The notes beneath the pieces were generated by a model, which was given only the letters and a program-made list of their open reading frames with translations, ran no database searches and had not been told where the DNA came from. This document shows positions 1-7,098 of a DNA stretch of 11,517 nt, one piece after another. The number at the start of each line of letters is the position of its first letter. The first letter of the stretch is position 1. Source of the DNA: Kuafuiihalomonas sp964477875 (GTDB lineage: Bacteria > Myxococcota > Kuafuiibacteriia > Kuafuiibacteriales > Kuafuiibacteriaceae); the NCBI GenBank assembly GCA_964477875.1, contig CAYZFR010000126.1, positions 1 to 11,517 on the forward strand, given 5' to 3'. The position numbers were made by a program, and so were the translations under genes.

Positions 1-173
1 GGCGCCGGGACGATCGCGGGGGCCGCCGGGACGATCGCGGGGGCCGCCGGGACGATCGCGGGGGCCGCCGGGACGACCGCGGAGGCCGTCGCGAGGGTCC
101 TCGCAACGGCCCTCGACGGGGTTCGGGTCGACCCCGCGGGGGTGGGCGGCGCGGCGGGCGTGGCTCGCGTTGA
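1..173 (+). CDS. C-terminal tail of an RGG-rich RNA-binding protein (partial; possibly DEAD-box RNA helicase)
   Basis: Only the last 56 codons are present; the reading frame begins at base 3 and ends with TGA at 171-173. All three forward frames are open across the repeats, but this one gives a sensible protein: four consecutive RRDDRGG heptads, then a tail rich in Arg and Gly ending GGRRGGRGSR. Arg-Gly tails of this kind are known on bacterial DEAD-box helicases and other RNA-binding proteins, where they bind RNA non-specifically and can promote condensation. The catalytic part lies outside the window, so the helicase assignment is inference; a pseudouridine synthase, ribonuclease or cold-shock-type protein with a basic tail is also possible. 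The gene is co-oriented with aspS, whose start is 32 bp downstream, so co-transcription is possible. No start codon is visible in the window. Confidence 0.72.
   Translation, partial: RRDDRGGRRDDRGGRRDDRGGRRDDRGGRREGPRNGPRRGSGRPRGGGRRGGRGSR
3..86 (+). repeat. In-frame tandem repeat, 4 x 21 bp, encoding RRDDRGG
   Basis: Four contiguous 21-bp units start at 3, 24, 45 and 66. The first three are identical; the fourth differs at two bases (GAT to GAC and GGG to GGA), both synonymous. Each unit is seven codons and encodes RRDDRGG. The array begins at the window edge and may extend upstream. The identity of the first three units, including synonymous sites, suggests recent expansion by slippage or unequal recombination, and the copy number may vary between strains. 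Confidence 0.9.
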
Positions 174-180
174 CCCCCTA

Positions 181-205
181 GGGAGCGCGGGCTACCCGCG
201 GCGTC
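181..205 (+). promoter_or_regulatory. aspS translation-initiation region: GGGAG motif, GC hairpin, then ATG
   Basis: A Shine-Dalgarno-like GGGAG lies at 181-185, about 20 nt from the aspS ATG, which is too far for normal spacing. Between them is a perfect inverted repeat: CGCGGG at 186-191, a CTA loop, and CCCGCG at 195-200. If this six-pair GC stem forms in the mRNA, it loops out the intervening bases and leaves only five unpaired nucleotides (201-205) between the stem and ATG. That would bring the ribosome-binding site to a workable distance. No T-run follows the stem, so it is unlikely to be an intrinsic terminator. The role is inference from sequence alone. Confidence 0.45.
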
Positions 206-1993
206 ATGTCCGAACTCCTGGAGCGTCGAGCCCGCACCCACATGTGCGGGGCGCTCAGAGCCGAACACATCGGCGAGACGGTCGTCCTCAAAGGCTGGGT
301 GAAGAGCCACCGCGACAAGGGCGGGGTGGTCTTCATGGACCTTCGCGACCGAGAGGGCCACGCACAGGTCGTCGTCGAAGTCTCGGACGACGCCGCCCTC
401 CTGGAGCAGGCCTCGGAGCTGAGGCCGGAGTGGGTGGTCGGCGTGGTGGGGCGGGTCCGCTCCCGGGGCGACCAAAAGAATCCGGACCTCGCCACCGGTG
501 AGGTGGAGGTGGTGGCCGAGCGGATCGAGGTCTTCAACAGGTCGAAGACGCCCCCCTTCGAGGTGAAGGACGACGTCGACACCTTCGAGGACAAGCGGCT
601 CGCCCATCGCTACCTGGATCTCCGGCGGCCGGTGCTGCAGCGAAACCTCATGCTCCGCTCTCGGCTCACCCAGCTGGCTCGGCAGAGCCTCGACCAGCAG
701 GGCTTCCTGGAGCTGGAGACGCCCTTCATGGTGAAGTACACGCCGGGCGGGGCCCGGAACTTCCTGGTCCCTTCCCGTCTCAACCCGGGCGCTTTCTACG
801 CCCTCGCCGAGAGCCCCCAGCTCTTCAAGCAGCTCTTCATGATCGCGGGCTACGATCGCTACTTCCAGATCACGCGCTGCTTCCGAGACGAGGACTTTCG
901 CCTCGATCGGCAGCCCGAATTCACGCAGATCGACATCGAGCTCTCGTTCGGGCGGGAGCGCGAAGTGAAGGCGGTGATGGAGAAGGTCATCCGGCACATG
1001 TTCGCCGGCGCACTCGGCGTAGAGCTGCCGGATCCCTTCCCCGAGATGGGCTACGACGAGGCGATGGCGCGCTACGGCAGCGACAAGCCCGACGTGCGAT
1101 TCGGGCTCGAGCACGTCGACGTGACGGAGACGGTCCGGTCCCACGAGGGCGGGGGCCACCCCCTCTTTCAGTCCACGCTGAGCGAGGACGGCATGATCAA
1201 GCTCCTCGTCGTGCCTGCAGTCCACAAGCTCTCGCGCAAGGACGTGGATGGGCTCGAGATCGAGGCCAAGAGCATGGGGGCCAGCGGTCTCGGCCGGGCG
1301 AAGGTCGGCGCGGACGGCACCTGGTCCCAGTCTCCCTTCGCCAAGGGGCTGGAGAAGTCCTGCCAGCAGGCCCTCTCCGCCGCCGCCGGCGCAGGGGAAG
1401 GGGACCTGTTGTTGATGCAGTTCGGACCGGCTCGAAAGGTTCACAATGTCCTCCACCAGCTCCGGATGCATCTGGCTCGGAAGCTGGACCTCATCCCGGA
1501 GGGCAGCTTCGCTCCGCTGTGGGTGACGGAGTTTCCGCTGTTCGATCAGGACGGAGAGACGGGGCGCTTCGTCGCCGCCCACCATCCTTTTACGAGCCCC
1601 CGGGACGAAGACGTCGACCGGCTGAGCAGCGACCCCGGCGCCTGCCGGGCCCGGGCCTACGACTTCGTGCTCAACGGCTACGAAGTCGCCGGCGGCTCGG
1701 TCCGAATTCACGACCCCGAGGTGCAGAGCAAGGTCTTTGACGCCTTGTCCATCGGACCCGAACAGCAGCGTGAGAAGTTCGGCTTCCTGCTCGACGCGCT
1801 CTCCTACGGCGCGCCGCCCCACGCCGGGATCGCGGCGGGCATGGATCGCTTGGCGATGGTGGCGACCGGCGCCTCCTCCCTCCGCGACGTGATTCCCTTC
1901 CCGAAGACCAGTCGCGGGCTGGACCTGATGTCCGGGGCGCCAACCCCGGTCAGCGAGCAGCAGCTGAACGACTTGTCCTTGAAGTTCCGCTGA
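206..1993 (+). CDS. aspS: Aspartyl-tRNA synthetase (bacterial type)
   Basis: A cytosolic class II synthetase that charges tRNA with aspartate. At 595 residues it is the normal bacterial length, which includes the GAD insertion. The N-terminal OB-fold anticodon-binding domain covers roughly residues 12-112, opening with RTHMCGAL and containing FMDLRDREG. The catalytic core carries the motif 2 region (TRCFRDED, residues 223-230, then QPEFTQID) and motif 3 (GMDRLAM, residues 545-551, followed by DVIPFPKT). HHPFT at 459-463 and NGYEVAGGSVRIH near 490-502 are also typical. The ATG at 206 is favoured because an in-frame TAG lies at 179-181 and the next ATG (242) would remove the conserved RTH start. 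Residue 38 is Lys in RDKGG, a position linked to tRNA-Asp/tRNA-Asn discrimination. The gene converges on the next gene, with 5 bp between stop codons. Confidence 0.97.
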   Translation: MSELLERRARTHMCGALRAEHIGETVVLKGWVKSHRDKGGVVFMDLRDREGHAQVVVEVSDDAALLEQASELRPEWVVGVVGRVRSRGDQKNPDLATGEVEVVAERIEVFNRSKTPPFEVKDDVDTFEDKRLAHRYLDLRRPVLQRNLMLRSRLTQLARQSLDQQGFLELETPFMVKYTPGGARNFLVPSRLNPGAFYALAESPQLFKQLFMIAGYDRYFQITRCFRDEDFRLDRQPEFTQIDIELSFGREREVKAVMEKVIRHMFAGALGVELPDPFPEMGYDEAMARYGSDKPDVRFGLEHVDVTETVRSHEGGGHPLFQSTLSEDGMIKLLVVPAVHKLSRKDVDGLEIEAKSMGASGLGRAKVGADGTWSQSPFAKGLEKSCQQALSAAAGAGEGDLLLMQFGPARKVHNVLHQLRMHLARKLDLIPEGSFAPLWVTEFPLFDQDGETGRFVAAHHPFTSPRDEDVDRLSSDPGACRARAYDFVLNGYEVAGGSVRIHDPEVQSKVFDALSIGPEQQREKFGFLLDALSYGAPPHAGIAAGMDRLAMVATGASSLRDVIPFPKTSRGLDLMSGAPTPVSEQQLNDLSLKFR

Positions 1994-2018
1994 GGCCTTC
2001 AGGCGCTCAGCTTCTTCT
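1989..2018. terminator. Possible terminator hairpin between converging genes
   Basis: GCTGAGGCC at 1989-1997 pairs with GGCGCTCAGC at 2002-2011 around a TTCA loop, giving nine pairs with one bulged G. On the plus strand the stem is followed by TTCTTCTTGG, a moderately U-rich tail. The stem overlaps both stop codons and the last codons of the leftward gene. It could terminate aspS transcription; on the minus strand the following bases are not U-rich, so bidirectional function is less likely. Confidence 0.45.
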
Positions 2019-3159
2019 TGGCCGCCATCACCAGCCGCTTGTGCATGTTGGTGCGGCGGGACAGGGCCATCAGGTCACTCCGAGGGAGGCGGTCCAGCAG
2101 GCGAATGGCGATCGACAGCGGCGTCTTGGGGTTCAGGACGAGGCCTTTCACCACCTGTTGGTTCTGGGTGTACTGGCTGTTCTCGGCGATCTTCAGGAGC
2201 ACGTCCGGGTTCAGGGTGGGCTGCCGGGCCATGAAGGCGACCTCGTCCGCGGTGATGCGCTGGTTCTTCAGCAAGTAGTGGTGGATGGCGCGGTTGGTGT
2301 CCGAGGCCAGGGTCATCCGGGCCTCTCGGTCCCCGGATAGGGCGAGGTTGATCTTCTCCTCGACGCCCATCTGCCGGATCCGACGTCGCAGCGGGATCTG
2401 GGGTTTGGGCTCCGGCACCTCCTCGCTCAACCGCAGGATCTCGGGCGCCTCTTCAGCGTCCTCCTCTCGCTCCTTTCGGGTGCGGCCCATGGCCGAGTCG
2501 GGGTGCAGGATCGCCTTTCGGAACTCGGCGTGGTCGACCGGCAGACGGAGGCAGAGGGTGGGGCGCGCTGTGTCCACCCAGGCCGGGAGTTCGAAGACGT
2601 TGTGACCTGGGAGGACGAGCCGCAGCCGGGCGGGGGCCCCGGTCTCGGCTTCGCGCTCGTCGAAGGGAAGCTCGGCTCGCCCTTCGGCCTTCCAGCGGGC
2701 GCCGTGGCGCTCGAAGCTCCGGATGGTGGCGAACTTCACCACGTAGATCGGGATGACGGTGCCCGGCGCCGCCACCCACCCCGATCCGTCCAGCGCCAGC
2801 GAGGCCACGTCCTCTGGTTCATCAGAGGTCCGGTCCCCGGGCTCGAGCTCGGGCGCCGAGACCGGACCCTCGTCATCGGGCAGACCGTCGATCCAGGCGC
2901 CCAGCCCTGCCACCGCTTCCTCCGATTCGAACACGAGCATGCGGCCCGCCCCCGGAACGGACTGCCCGCTGCGGGCGTTGATGGCGTGCCGCTCCTGGTC
3001 CAGCACCAGGACCAGCCGAACCGAGGCGTTTGCCTCCAGGCCTTCGACGGCCCCCGGCAGGACGCAGCCCCCATGCTGGAGACCGTTCTGCCAGGCGGCG
3101 CGAAGGCTGCTCGCGTTGGGGTATCGGAGCCGCAGTTCCAAAGCGTCCTTCCGGCGCAT
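1999..3159 (-). CDS. PilZ-like domain protein with C-terminal helical-repeat region
   Basis: This 386-residue protein has no signal peptide or membrane segment that I can see. Residues about 6-90 resemble the PilZ-like module common in myxobacteria (LRYPNASSLRAAW, then HGGCVLPG and a strand-rich stretch). However, a clear RxxxR followed by D/NxSxxG, the c-di-GMP-binding signature, is absent. Residues about 128-220 form a second strand-rich region. After an acidic, proline-containing linker (about 228-255), residues about 265-386 form a helical domain with HEAT-like periodicity (INLALSGDREARMTLASD, then NPDVLLKIAEN and NPKTPLSIAIRLLD). Proteins of this layout occur as uncharacterised genes in deltaproteobacteria. 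A scaffold or signalling role is likely but not demonstrable. The start at 3159 lacks a convincing ribosome-binding site. The gene is divergent from the FAD-oxidase operon with almost no intergenic space. Confidence 0.85.
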   Translation of the reverse strand: MRRKDALELRLRYPNASSLRAAWQNGLQHGGCVLPGAVEGLEANASVRLVLVLDQERHAINARSGQSVPGAGRMLVFESEEAVAGLGAWIDGLPDDEGPVSAPELEPGDRTSDEPEDVASLALDGSGWVAAPGTVIPIYVVKFATIRSFERHGARWKAEGRAELPFDEREAETGAPARLRLVLPGHNVFELPAWVDTARPTLCLRLPVDHAEFRKAILHPDSAMGRTRKEREEDAEEAPEILRLSEEVPEPKPQIPLRRRIRQMGVEEKINLALSGDREARMTLASDTNRAIHHYLLKNQRITADEVAFMARQPTLNPDVLLKIAENSQYTQNQQVVKGLVLNPKTPLSIAIRLLDRLPRSDLMALSRRTNMHKRLVMAAKKKLSA

Positions 3160-3170
3160 CGTTTCATTCG

Positions 3171-5966
3171 ATGCGCGCCTCGACTATGCACGCCCCCATG
3201 GTCCTATTGCCACGTCCCCCTGCGGCGCCGGGTCTGGTGGTGGATCTCGCCCGGATCGTCGGCTCGGGGGCGGTGTCGAGCATGGACGCCGACCGTTTGG
3301 CCTACGCCCGCGACGCTTGGGTCCATGACCAGATGGCGGCCGCCGAAGGCCGACTCGAGGTGGCCCCGGACGTGGTCGTGTGGCCTGAATCGGCCGAGGA
3401 CGTAAGCCGGGTGCTCCGCTTTGCGGAGGGGCGGGGGCTCTCGGTGATCCCGGTCGGTGGCCTGTCGGGGCAAAGCGGGGCCAGCCGGCACGAGGGCGGG
3501 ATCGCCCTCGATCTCAAGCGCCTGGACGCCATTCGCCGGCTGGAGCGGGAGAATCTCCGGGTCGAGGTCGAGGCCGGTTGCCTCGGGGCTCGCCTCGAAT
3601 CCGAGCTGGGCCGCCACGGGCTGACCCTGGGACATCGGCCGGCCTCGAATGCCTTCTCGACCGTTGGGGGCTGGGTCGCGACCCGATGCCTCGGGGCGGC
3701 GAGCTCCGGCTACGGCACCATGGAGGCCTTGGTTCAAGGCCTGGAGAGCGTCACGCCGGGACGGATCCGGCGGCAGCGCCGCGGGGCCCGGCCTCTGGAC
3801 GGCCCCGACTGCACGAGCCTGCTCCTCGGCTCGGAGGGCGGTCTGGCGGTGGTCACGGCGGCGGAGCTTCGGCTTCGTCCCCGTCCCGAAGCCCGGCGGG
3901 GGCGGGCCTTTCGCTTCGAGTCCTTGGCGCCCGCCCTCGACGCCGCGCGGCGGCTGTTCCGCGAAAAGCTTCGGCCCACCGCCTGCGACCTCTTCGACGG
4001 TCTGCACACCTGGCTGCTCCGGGCCTATTTGGAGCGAGGGCATCAGGGCTTGGAGGCGGTGGTGGCGCCGCTGATGCGGCGCCTGGAAGGAGACGGCTCC
4101 CTCGGTCGGGGTATTCTTCGAAGGGTTCTGCGCCAAGCCCTCTCGGCCCCCCGGGTGGGCCGGCTCGAGGTCGTGCCCGACGACTGCCTGCTCATCCTCG
4201 GCTTCGAAGGGGCCACGGCCGACGTCGAGGCCCGGGTTCGGGCGGCCGAGGCGCTGTGCCGGCGGGAAGGGGGCCTGGAGGAGCCCCGCTACCTGGCGGA
4301 GCGCTGGGAGCGGAGCGGGCCCTTGTTCAGCCACACCCGAGGTCGCTGGCAGCGGAGCGGGCTGTTCATCGACGACTTCGACACCTGGGCACCCTGGGAT
4401 CGCGTGCTGCCTCTCTACCGGCGACTGCGCCGCGAGCTGGCCCGGGATACTTGGGTGATGGGGCGATTCTCCCACGGTAGCCCCGACGGCTGCGGGCTCG
4501 ACTTCAGCTTCGGCGCCCTGGCGCCAGACCCCGACCACCCGTCGGCGGCCCGGGCCCGGCATGCCCGGGCGGTCCGGGCCGCGACCACCAGCTGCCTCGA
4601 TGGGGGCGGGAGCTCGACCCACTTTCGGGGCGCCGGCGCCGCTCGGGTCGACGGATTTCGGCGCGAGCTGGGGGAGGGCGGCCGGCGATTGCTGGGGGCG
4701 GCGAAGCAGGCCTTCGACCCCCGAGGGATCCTGAATCCCGACCGGCTGGTTCCCGGGGCCCGGGGCATCGGCTCTCTTCAGCCGATGGCGCCCCGGCGCT
4801 CGCTGCCGCCGACCTTGTCGCCTGTCCTCGGGCCCCAGAATCTCCAGCGAGATGACGAGAGCCCGGCCCGTGCTCAGCCTCCCGACGAAAACGCCCTCGC
4901 CGCGCTGCTTCGGGTGGCGGGACCCCGAGGGACGCCGGTGGCCTCGGACCAGACCGGCTTTCGGCCTCCGGTGGGGGCGGTGCAGCTCGAGCTGGGGCGG
5001 CTCGATGGGGTGCGGCGGATCTCGGACTTGGACCTGACGGTGGAGGTCGAGGCCGGGGTCGTGGTCAAGCGCCTGGAGCGGGTGCTGTGGGGCCACGGCA
5101 TGACCCTGGGGGCCGTGCACCCTCGAGCCGAGGCCCGCTCGGTGGGGGCCGGCGTGTCCCGCAACCTCTTGATTCGGCGGGGGACGGCCTTCGGCGAGCT
5201 TTCGGATCTCTGCGTGGGCTTTCGGGCCTTGCTCCCCGACGGCACGGCGCTGGAGTGGAAGCCTCGGCAGGGCGGGCCTCGTTGGGACCGACTGTTCGTG
5301 GGAGGGCACGGCCGGCTCGGGATCTTGACCAAGCTCAGCCTTCGGGTCGCGGTGCGCTCCGAACACCACGTCGACGTCGGCTTCGCTTTCGAGGACCGGA
5401 GCTCGGCGATCGCCAGCGCGCAACGAATGTTGCAGCGGGGCGTCCGGCCGGCCGCGGGCCGCATCGTCAGCGACGCCGATGGACATCGCTTGGTGCTCAC
5501 GCTCAGCACATCCTCCGCCGAGCTGCTCAAGGCCGCCGAGGCGGTGTGCTCGAGCGCGGTGTCGGGAGTCGGAGCTCCGATCGAAGATCCCCCCTCGCCG
5601 ACCGGCGGTCGCTTCGACGCCGTGGTCGAGGTCGCCCAGAAGTGGTCGGAGGCCGAGCCCACCTGGGCGGATCTGGAGGAGGCAGGGGCGCGGGAGGTGT
5701 GGGGCGACTTCTTGACCGCCGACGGCCTGACCCTCGTGGCGCGGCTTCAGGCGCCCGAGAGCCGCGCCGCCCTGGTGCGGGCGGGCATGGCCCGGGGAGG
5801 CCGGATCGTGGCCGGCCTGCGCAGTCGCTCGCCCTTGGACGAGGAGAGCTTTTCGACCCTGGAGCAGGGCGAGGAGCGCACCGACGGGCCCTTCGACGAC
5901 GTCCTCGATCGCATCAGCGCCAGCCTCGATCCGACCGCCATCCTGCGGGACCGGGCCGACGGATGA
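3171..5966 (+). CDS. Double FAD-linked oxidase protein: AGPS-like half fused to a degenerate GlcE-like half
   Basis: A 931-residue protein from this start; ATGs at 3186 and 3198 are equally plausible and none has a clear ribosome-binding site. Residues about 60-240 form a PCMH-type FAD-binding domain (VVVWPESAEDVSRVL, GGLSGQSG, then LTLGHRPASN and STVGGWVATR, and LGSEGGLAVVT). Residues about 240-530 match the FAD-oxidase C-terminal region, ending FDPRGILNPDRL. STVGGWVATR and GPD are signatures of alkyl-dihydroxyacetonephosphate synthase, the flavoenzyme that makes the ether bond in ether lipids. Its triple His (HHHG) reads HFRG here (484-487), and the Tyr of the YF(T/S)F motif is Asp444. A proline-rich linker (about 531-570) leads to a second, weaker FAD-oxidase unit (about 575-931) with GHGMTLGAVHPRAEARSVGAGVSRNLL and a C-terminal LDPTAILRD, but no glycine-rich FAD loop. 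With the next gene it resembles a GlcD-GlcE-GlcF set. The exact substrate is unknown. Confidence 0.88.
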   Translation: MRASTMHAPMVLLPRPPAAPGLVVDLARIVGSGAVSSMDADRLAYARDAWVHDQMAAAEGRLEVAPDVVVWPESAEDVSRVLRFAEGRGLSVIPVGGLSGQSGASRHEGGIALDLKRLDAIRRLERENLRVEVEAGCLGARLESELGRHGLTLGHRPASNAFSTVGGWVATRCLGAASSGYGTMEALVQGLESVTPGRIRRQRRGARPLDGPDCTSLLLGSEGGLAVVTAAELRLRPRPEARRGRAFRFESLAPALDAARRLFREKLRPTACDLFDGLHTWLLRAYLERGHQGLEAVVAPLMRRLEGDGSLGRGILRRVLRQALSAPRVGRLEVVPDDCLLILGFEGATADVEARVRAAEALCRREGGLEEPRYLAERWERSGPLFSHTRGRWQRSGLFIDDFDTWAPWDRVLPLYRRLRRELARDTWVMGRFSHGSPDGCGLDFSFGALAPDPDHPSAARARHARAVRAATTSCLDGGGSSTHFRGAGAARVDGFRRELGEGGRRLLGAAKQAFDPRGILNPDRLVPGARGIGSLQPMAPRRSLPPTLSPVLGPQNLQRDDESPARAQPPDENALAALLRVAGPRGTPVASDQTGFRPPVGAVQLELGRLDGVRRISDLDLTVEVEAGVVVKRLERVLWGHGMTLGAVHPRAEARSVGAGVSRNLLIRRGTAFGELSDLCVGFRALLPDGTALEWKPRQGGPRWDRLFVGGHGRLGILTKLSLRVAVRSEHHVDVGFAFEDRSSAIASAQRMLQRGVRPAAGRIVSDADGHRLVLTLSTSSAELLKAAEAVCSSAVSGVGAPIEDPPSPTGGRFDAVVEVAQKWSEAEPTWADLEEAGAREVWGDFLTADGLTLVARLQAPESRAALVRAGMARGGRIVAGLRSRSPLDEESFSTLEQGEERTDGPFDDVLDRISASLDPTAILRDRADG

Positions 5967-6015
5967 GCGGACCGTTTTTCAGCAGCCCCGAAGCTTCCAT
6001 GCTAACGGCGAGGAA

Positions 6016-7098
6016 GTGGCCCCGACGAGGGACGAAGAGAGCGGACACGACACCTGCTTCGCCTGCCCCGGCTTCTGCAGGGCCAGCTGTCCCGTCGCCG
6101 AGACCGAGCGGCGGGAGTCGGTGGCCCCCCGGAGCCTCATCGTTCTGAGCCGCTCCGTCCGCCGCGGGGAGCTGGCCGCGGAGAGCGCCCGAGATCTCCC
6201 CTGGCACTGCACCGACTGCGGCGCGTGCACCCAGGCCTGCCCGAGCGCCATCGACGTGCCCGGCTTACTGATGCGAAGCCGGTCCCGGGTTCGCCAGCGC
6301 GCCGTCCCCCCCGAAGTCAGTCGCGAGGTGGCGGAGCGCTTCGCGGTGTCCGGCAATCCACAGGGCGTGTCTTTGCAGCCGGCGCTGGAATCGGCGGTCC
6401 AGTCGGCCCGCCGCACCACGGATCGGGTGGGAGAGGTCGTCTACGTCCCTGGTTGCTTCGTGCTTCATCACGAGCCGGAGCTGGCGGCGGATTTCCTTCG
6501 CTGCGTGTCCCTGTTTGGCCGAGAGGTGGCGGTGACGCCGGCGTCGGGCGCCTGCTGCGGCCAGCCGCTCTGGTGGGCGGGGGAGCTCGACGCGGCGCGC
6601 GCCCACGCAGAAGCCTTCAGGCAGCAGGCCCGGGGGGCCCGGCAGCTCGTCTTCCACGATCCCCACTGCGCCGCCCACGTTCGCGAACGCTACCCCGAGC
6701 TGGGGGTGGTGTGGGACGTCGAGGTCTACTCGGGGCTGGAGCTCGCGGCCGGCATGCTTTCGCCGGAACCCGAGGGCGTACCTCGGGCCTCCAGGGAGGG
6801 CGGCGTGGTGGCGGCGGAAGTGTGCCGGCAGCGAGGGGCGGTGGGCCCCCGGTGGGTCGCCCGCCTCGCCGGTCCCAACCAGCGCGTGGCGACGGCGGAC
6901 TGCTGCGGCGCAGCCGGCCTGATGCCCGACGTCGCGCCGGAGGTCGCCCGCCAGATGGGGGAGCGCTGGCTGGCCGCCGTGGGCCCTCGGCCCCGAGAGA
7001 CAGTGATGGTCTCCAGCCCTCGCTGCCGGTTCCATCTGGCTCGGCTTCGTCCCGAGCTGAGCTTCGAGGATCCGCTGCGGGCCTGGGTGCGGGCGTGA
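6016..7098 (+). CDS. GlcF/GlpC-like iron-sulfur protein with two 4Fe-4S motifs and two CCG domains
   Basis: This 360-residue electron-transfer subunit is of the kind that passes electrons from FAD oxidases such as GlcD or GlpA to the quinone pool. Two ferredoxin-like cysteine sets lie at residues 14-25 (C-x2-C-x3-C-x3-CP) and 65-75 (C-x2-C-x2-C-x3-CP). Two cysteine-rich CCG modules follow: Cys147, CCG at 180-182 and Cys218; then Cys270, CCG at 296-298 and Cys337. Both modules end CxxH (CAAH, CRFH). The length is near that of GlcF/GlpC-type proteins, and no membrane helix is visible. The GTG at 6016 is the only start in frame that keeps the first cysteine set. GAGG lies just 2 nt upstream, unusually close. 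The ATG that overlaps the previous stop (5963-5966) is in another frame. The gene overlaps the next by GTGA, so the two are very likely translated together. Confidence 0.9.
   Translation: MAPTRDEESGHDTCFACPGFCRASCPVAETERRESVAPRSLIVLSRSVRRGELAAESARDLPWHCTDCGACTQACPSAIDVPGLLMRSRSRVRQRAVPPEVSREVAERFAVSGNPQGVSLQPALESAVQSARRTTDRVGEVVYVPGCFVLHHEPELAADFLRCVSLFGREVAVTPASGACCGQPLWWAGELDAARAHAEAFRQQARGARQLVFHDPHCAAHVRERYPELGVVWDVEVYSGLELAAGMLSPEPEGVPRASREGGVVAAEVCRQRGAVGPRWVARLAGPNQRVATADCCGAAGLMPDVAPEVARQMGERWLAAVGPRPRETVMVSSPRCRFHLARLRPELSFEDPLRAWVRA

Noticed and set aside
1..86. Possible CRISPR array at the window start
   Set aside because: The units are contiguous with no spacers, are a multiple of three bases, and encode a sensible heptad.
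142..501. 119-codon plus-strand frame across the aspS start
   Set aside because: It overlaps the highly conserved AspRS N-terminus and has Arg/Gly/Pro-rich shadow composition.
2503..3405. 300-codon plus-strand frame over the PilZ-like gene and divergent start
   Set aside because: It crosses two supported genes and shows no recognisable domain; it is a shadow frame.
3204..5486. 760-codon open frame on the minus strand antisense to the FAD-oxidase gene
   Set aside because: Long antisense frames are expected in very GC-rich genes; the translation is low-complexity (Pro, Arg, Gly, His) with no domain, while the plus frame has clear flavoprotein motifs.
5087..6148. 353-codon plus-strand frame covering the FAD/Fe-S junction
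   Set aside because: Arg/Gly/Pro-rich shadow with no motif; the cysteine motifs are in another frame.
6225..7094. N-terminal extension of the lipid-kinase frame by 290 codons
   Set aside because: The extension overlaps the Fe-S gene and is Arg/Gly/Pro-rich; the kinase family start follows the GTG at 7095.
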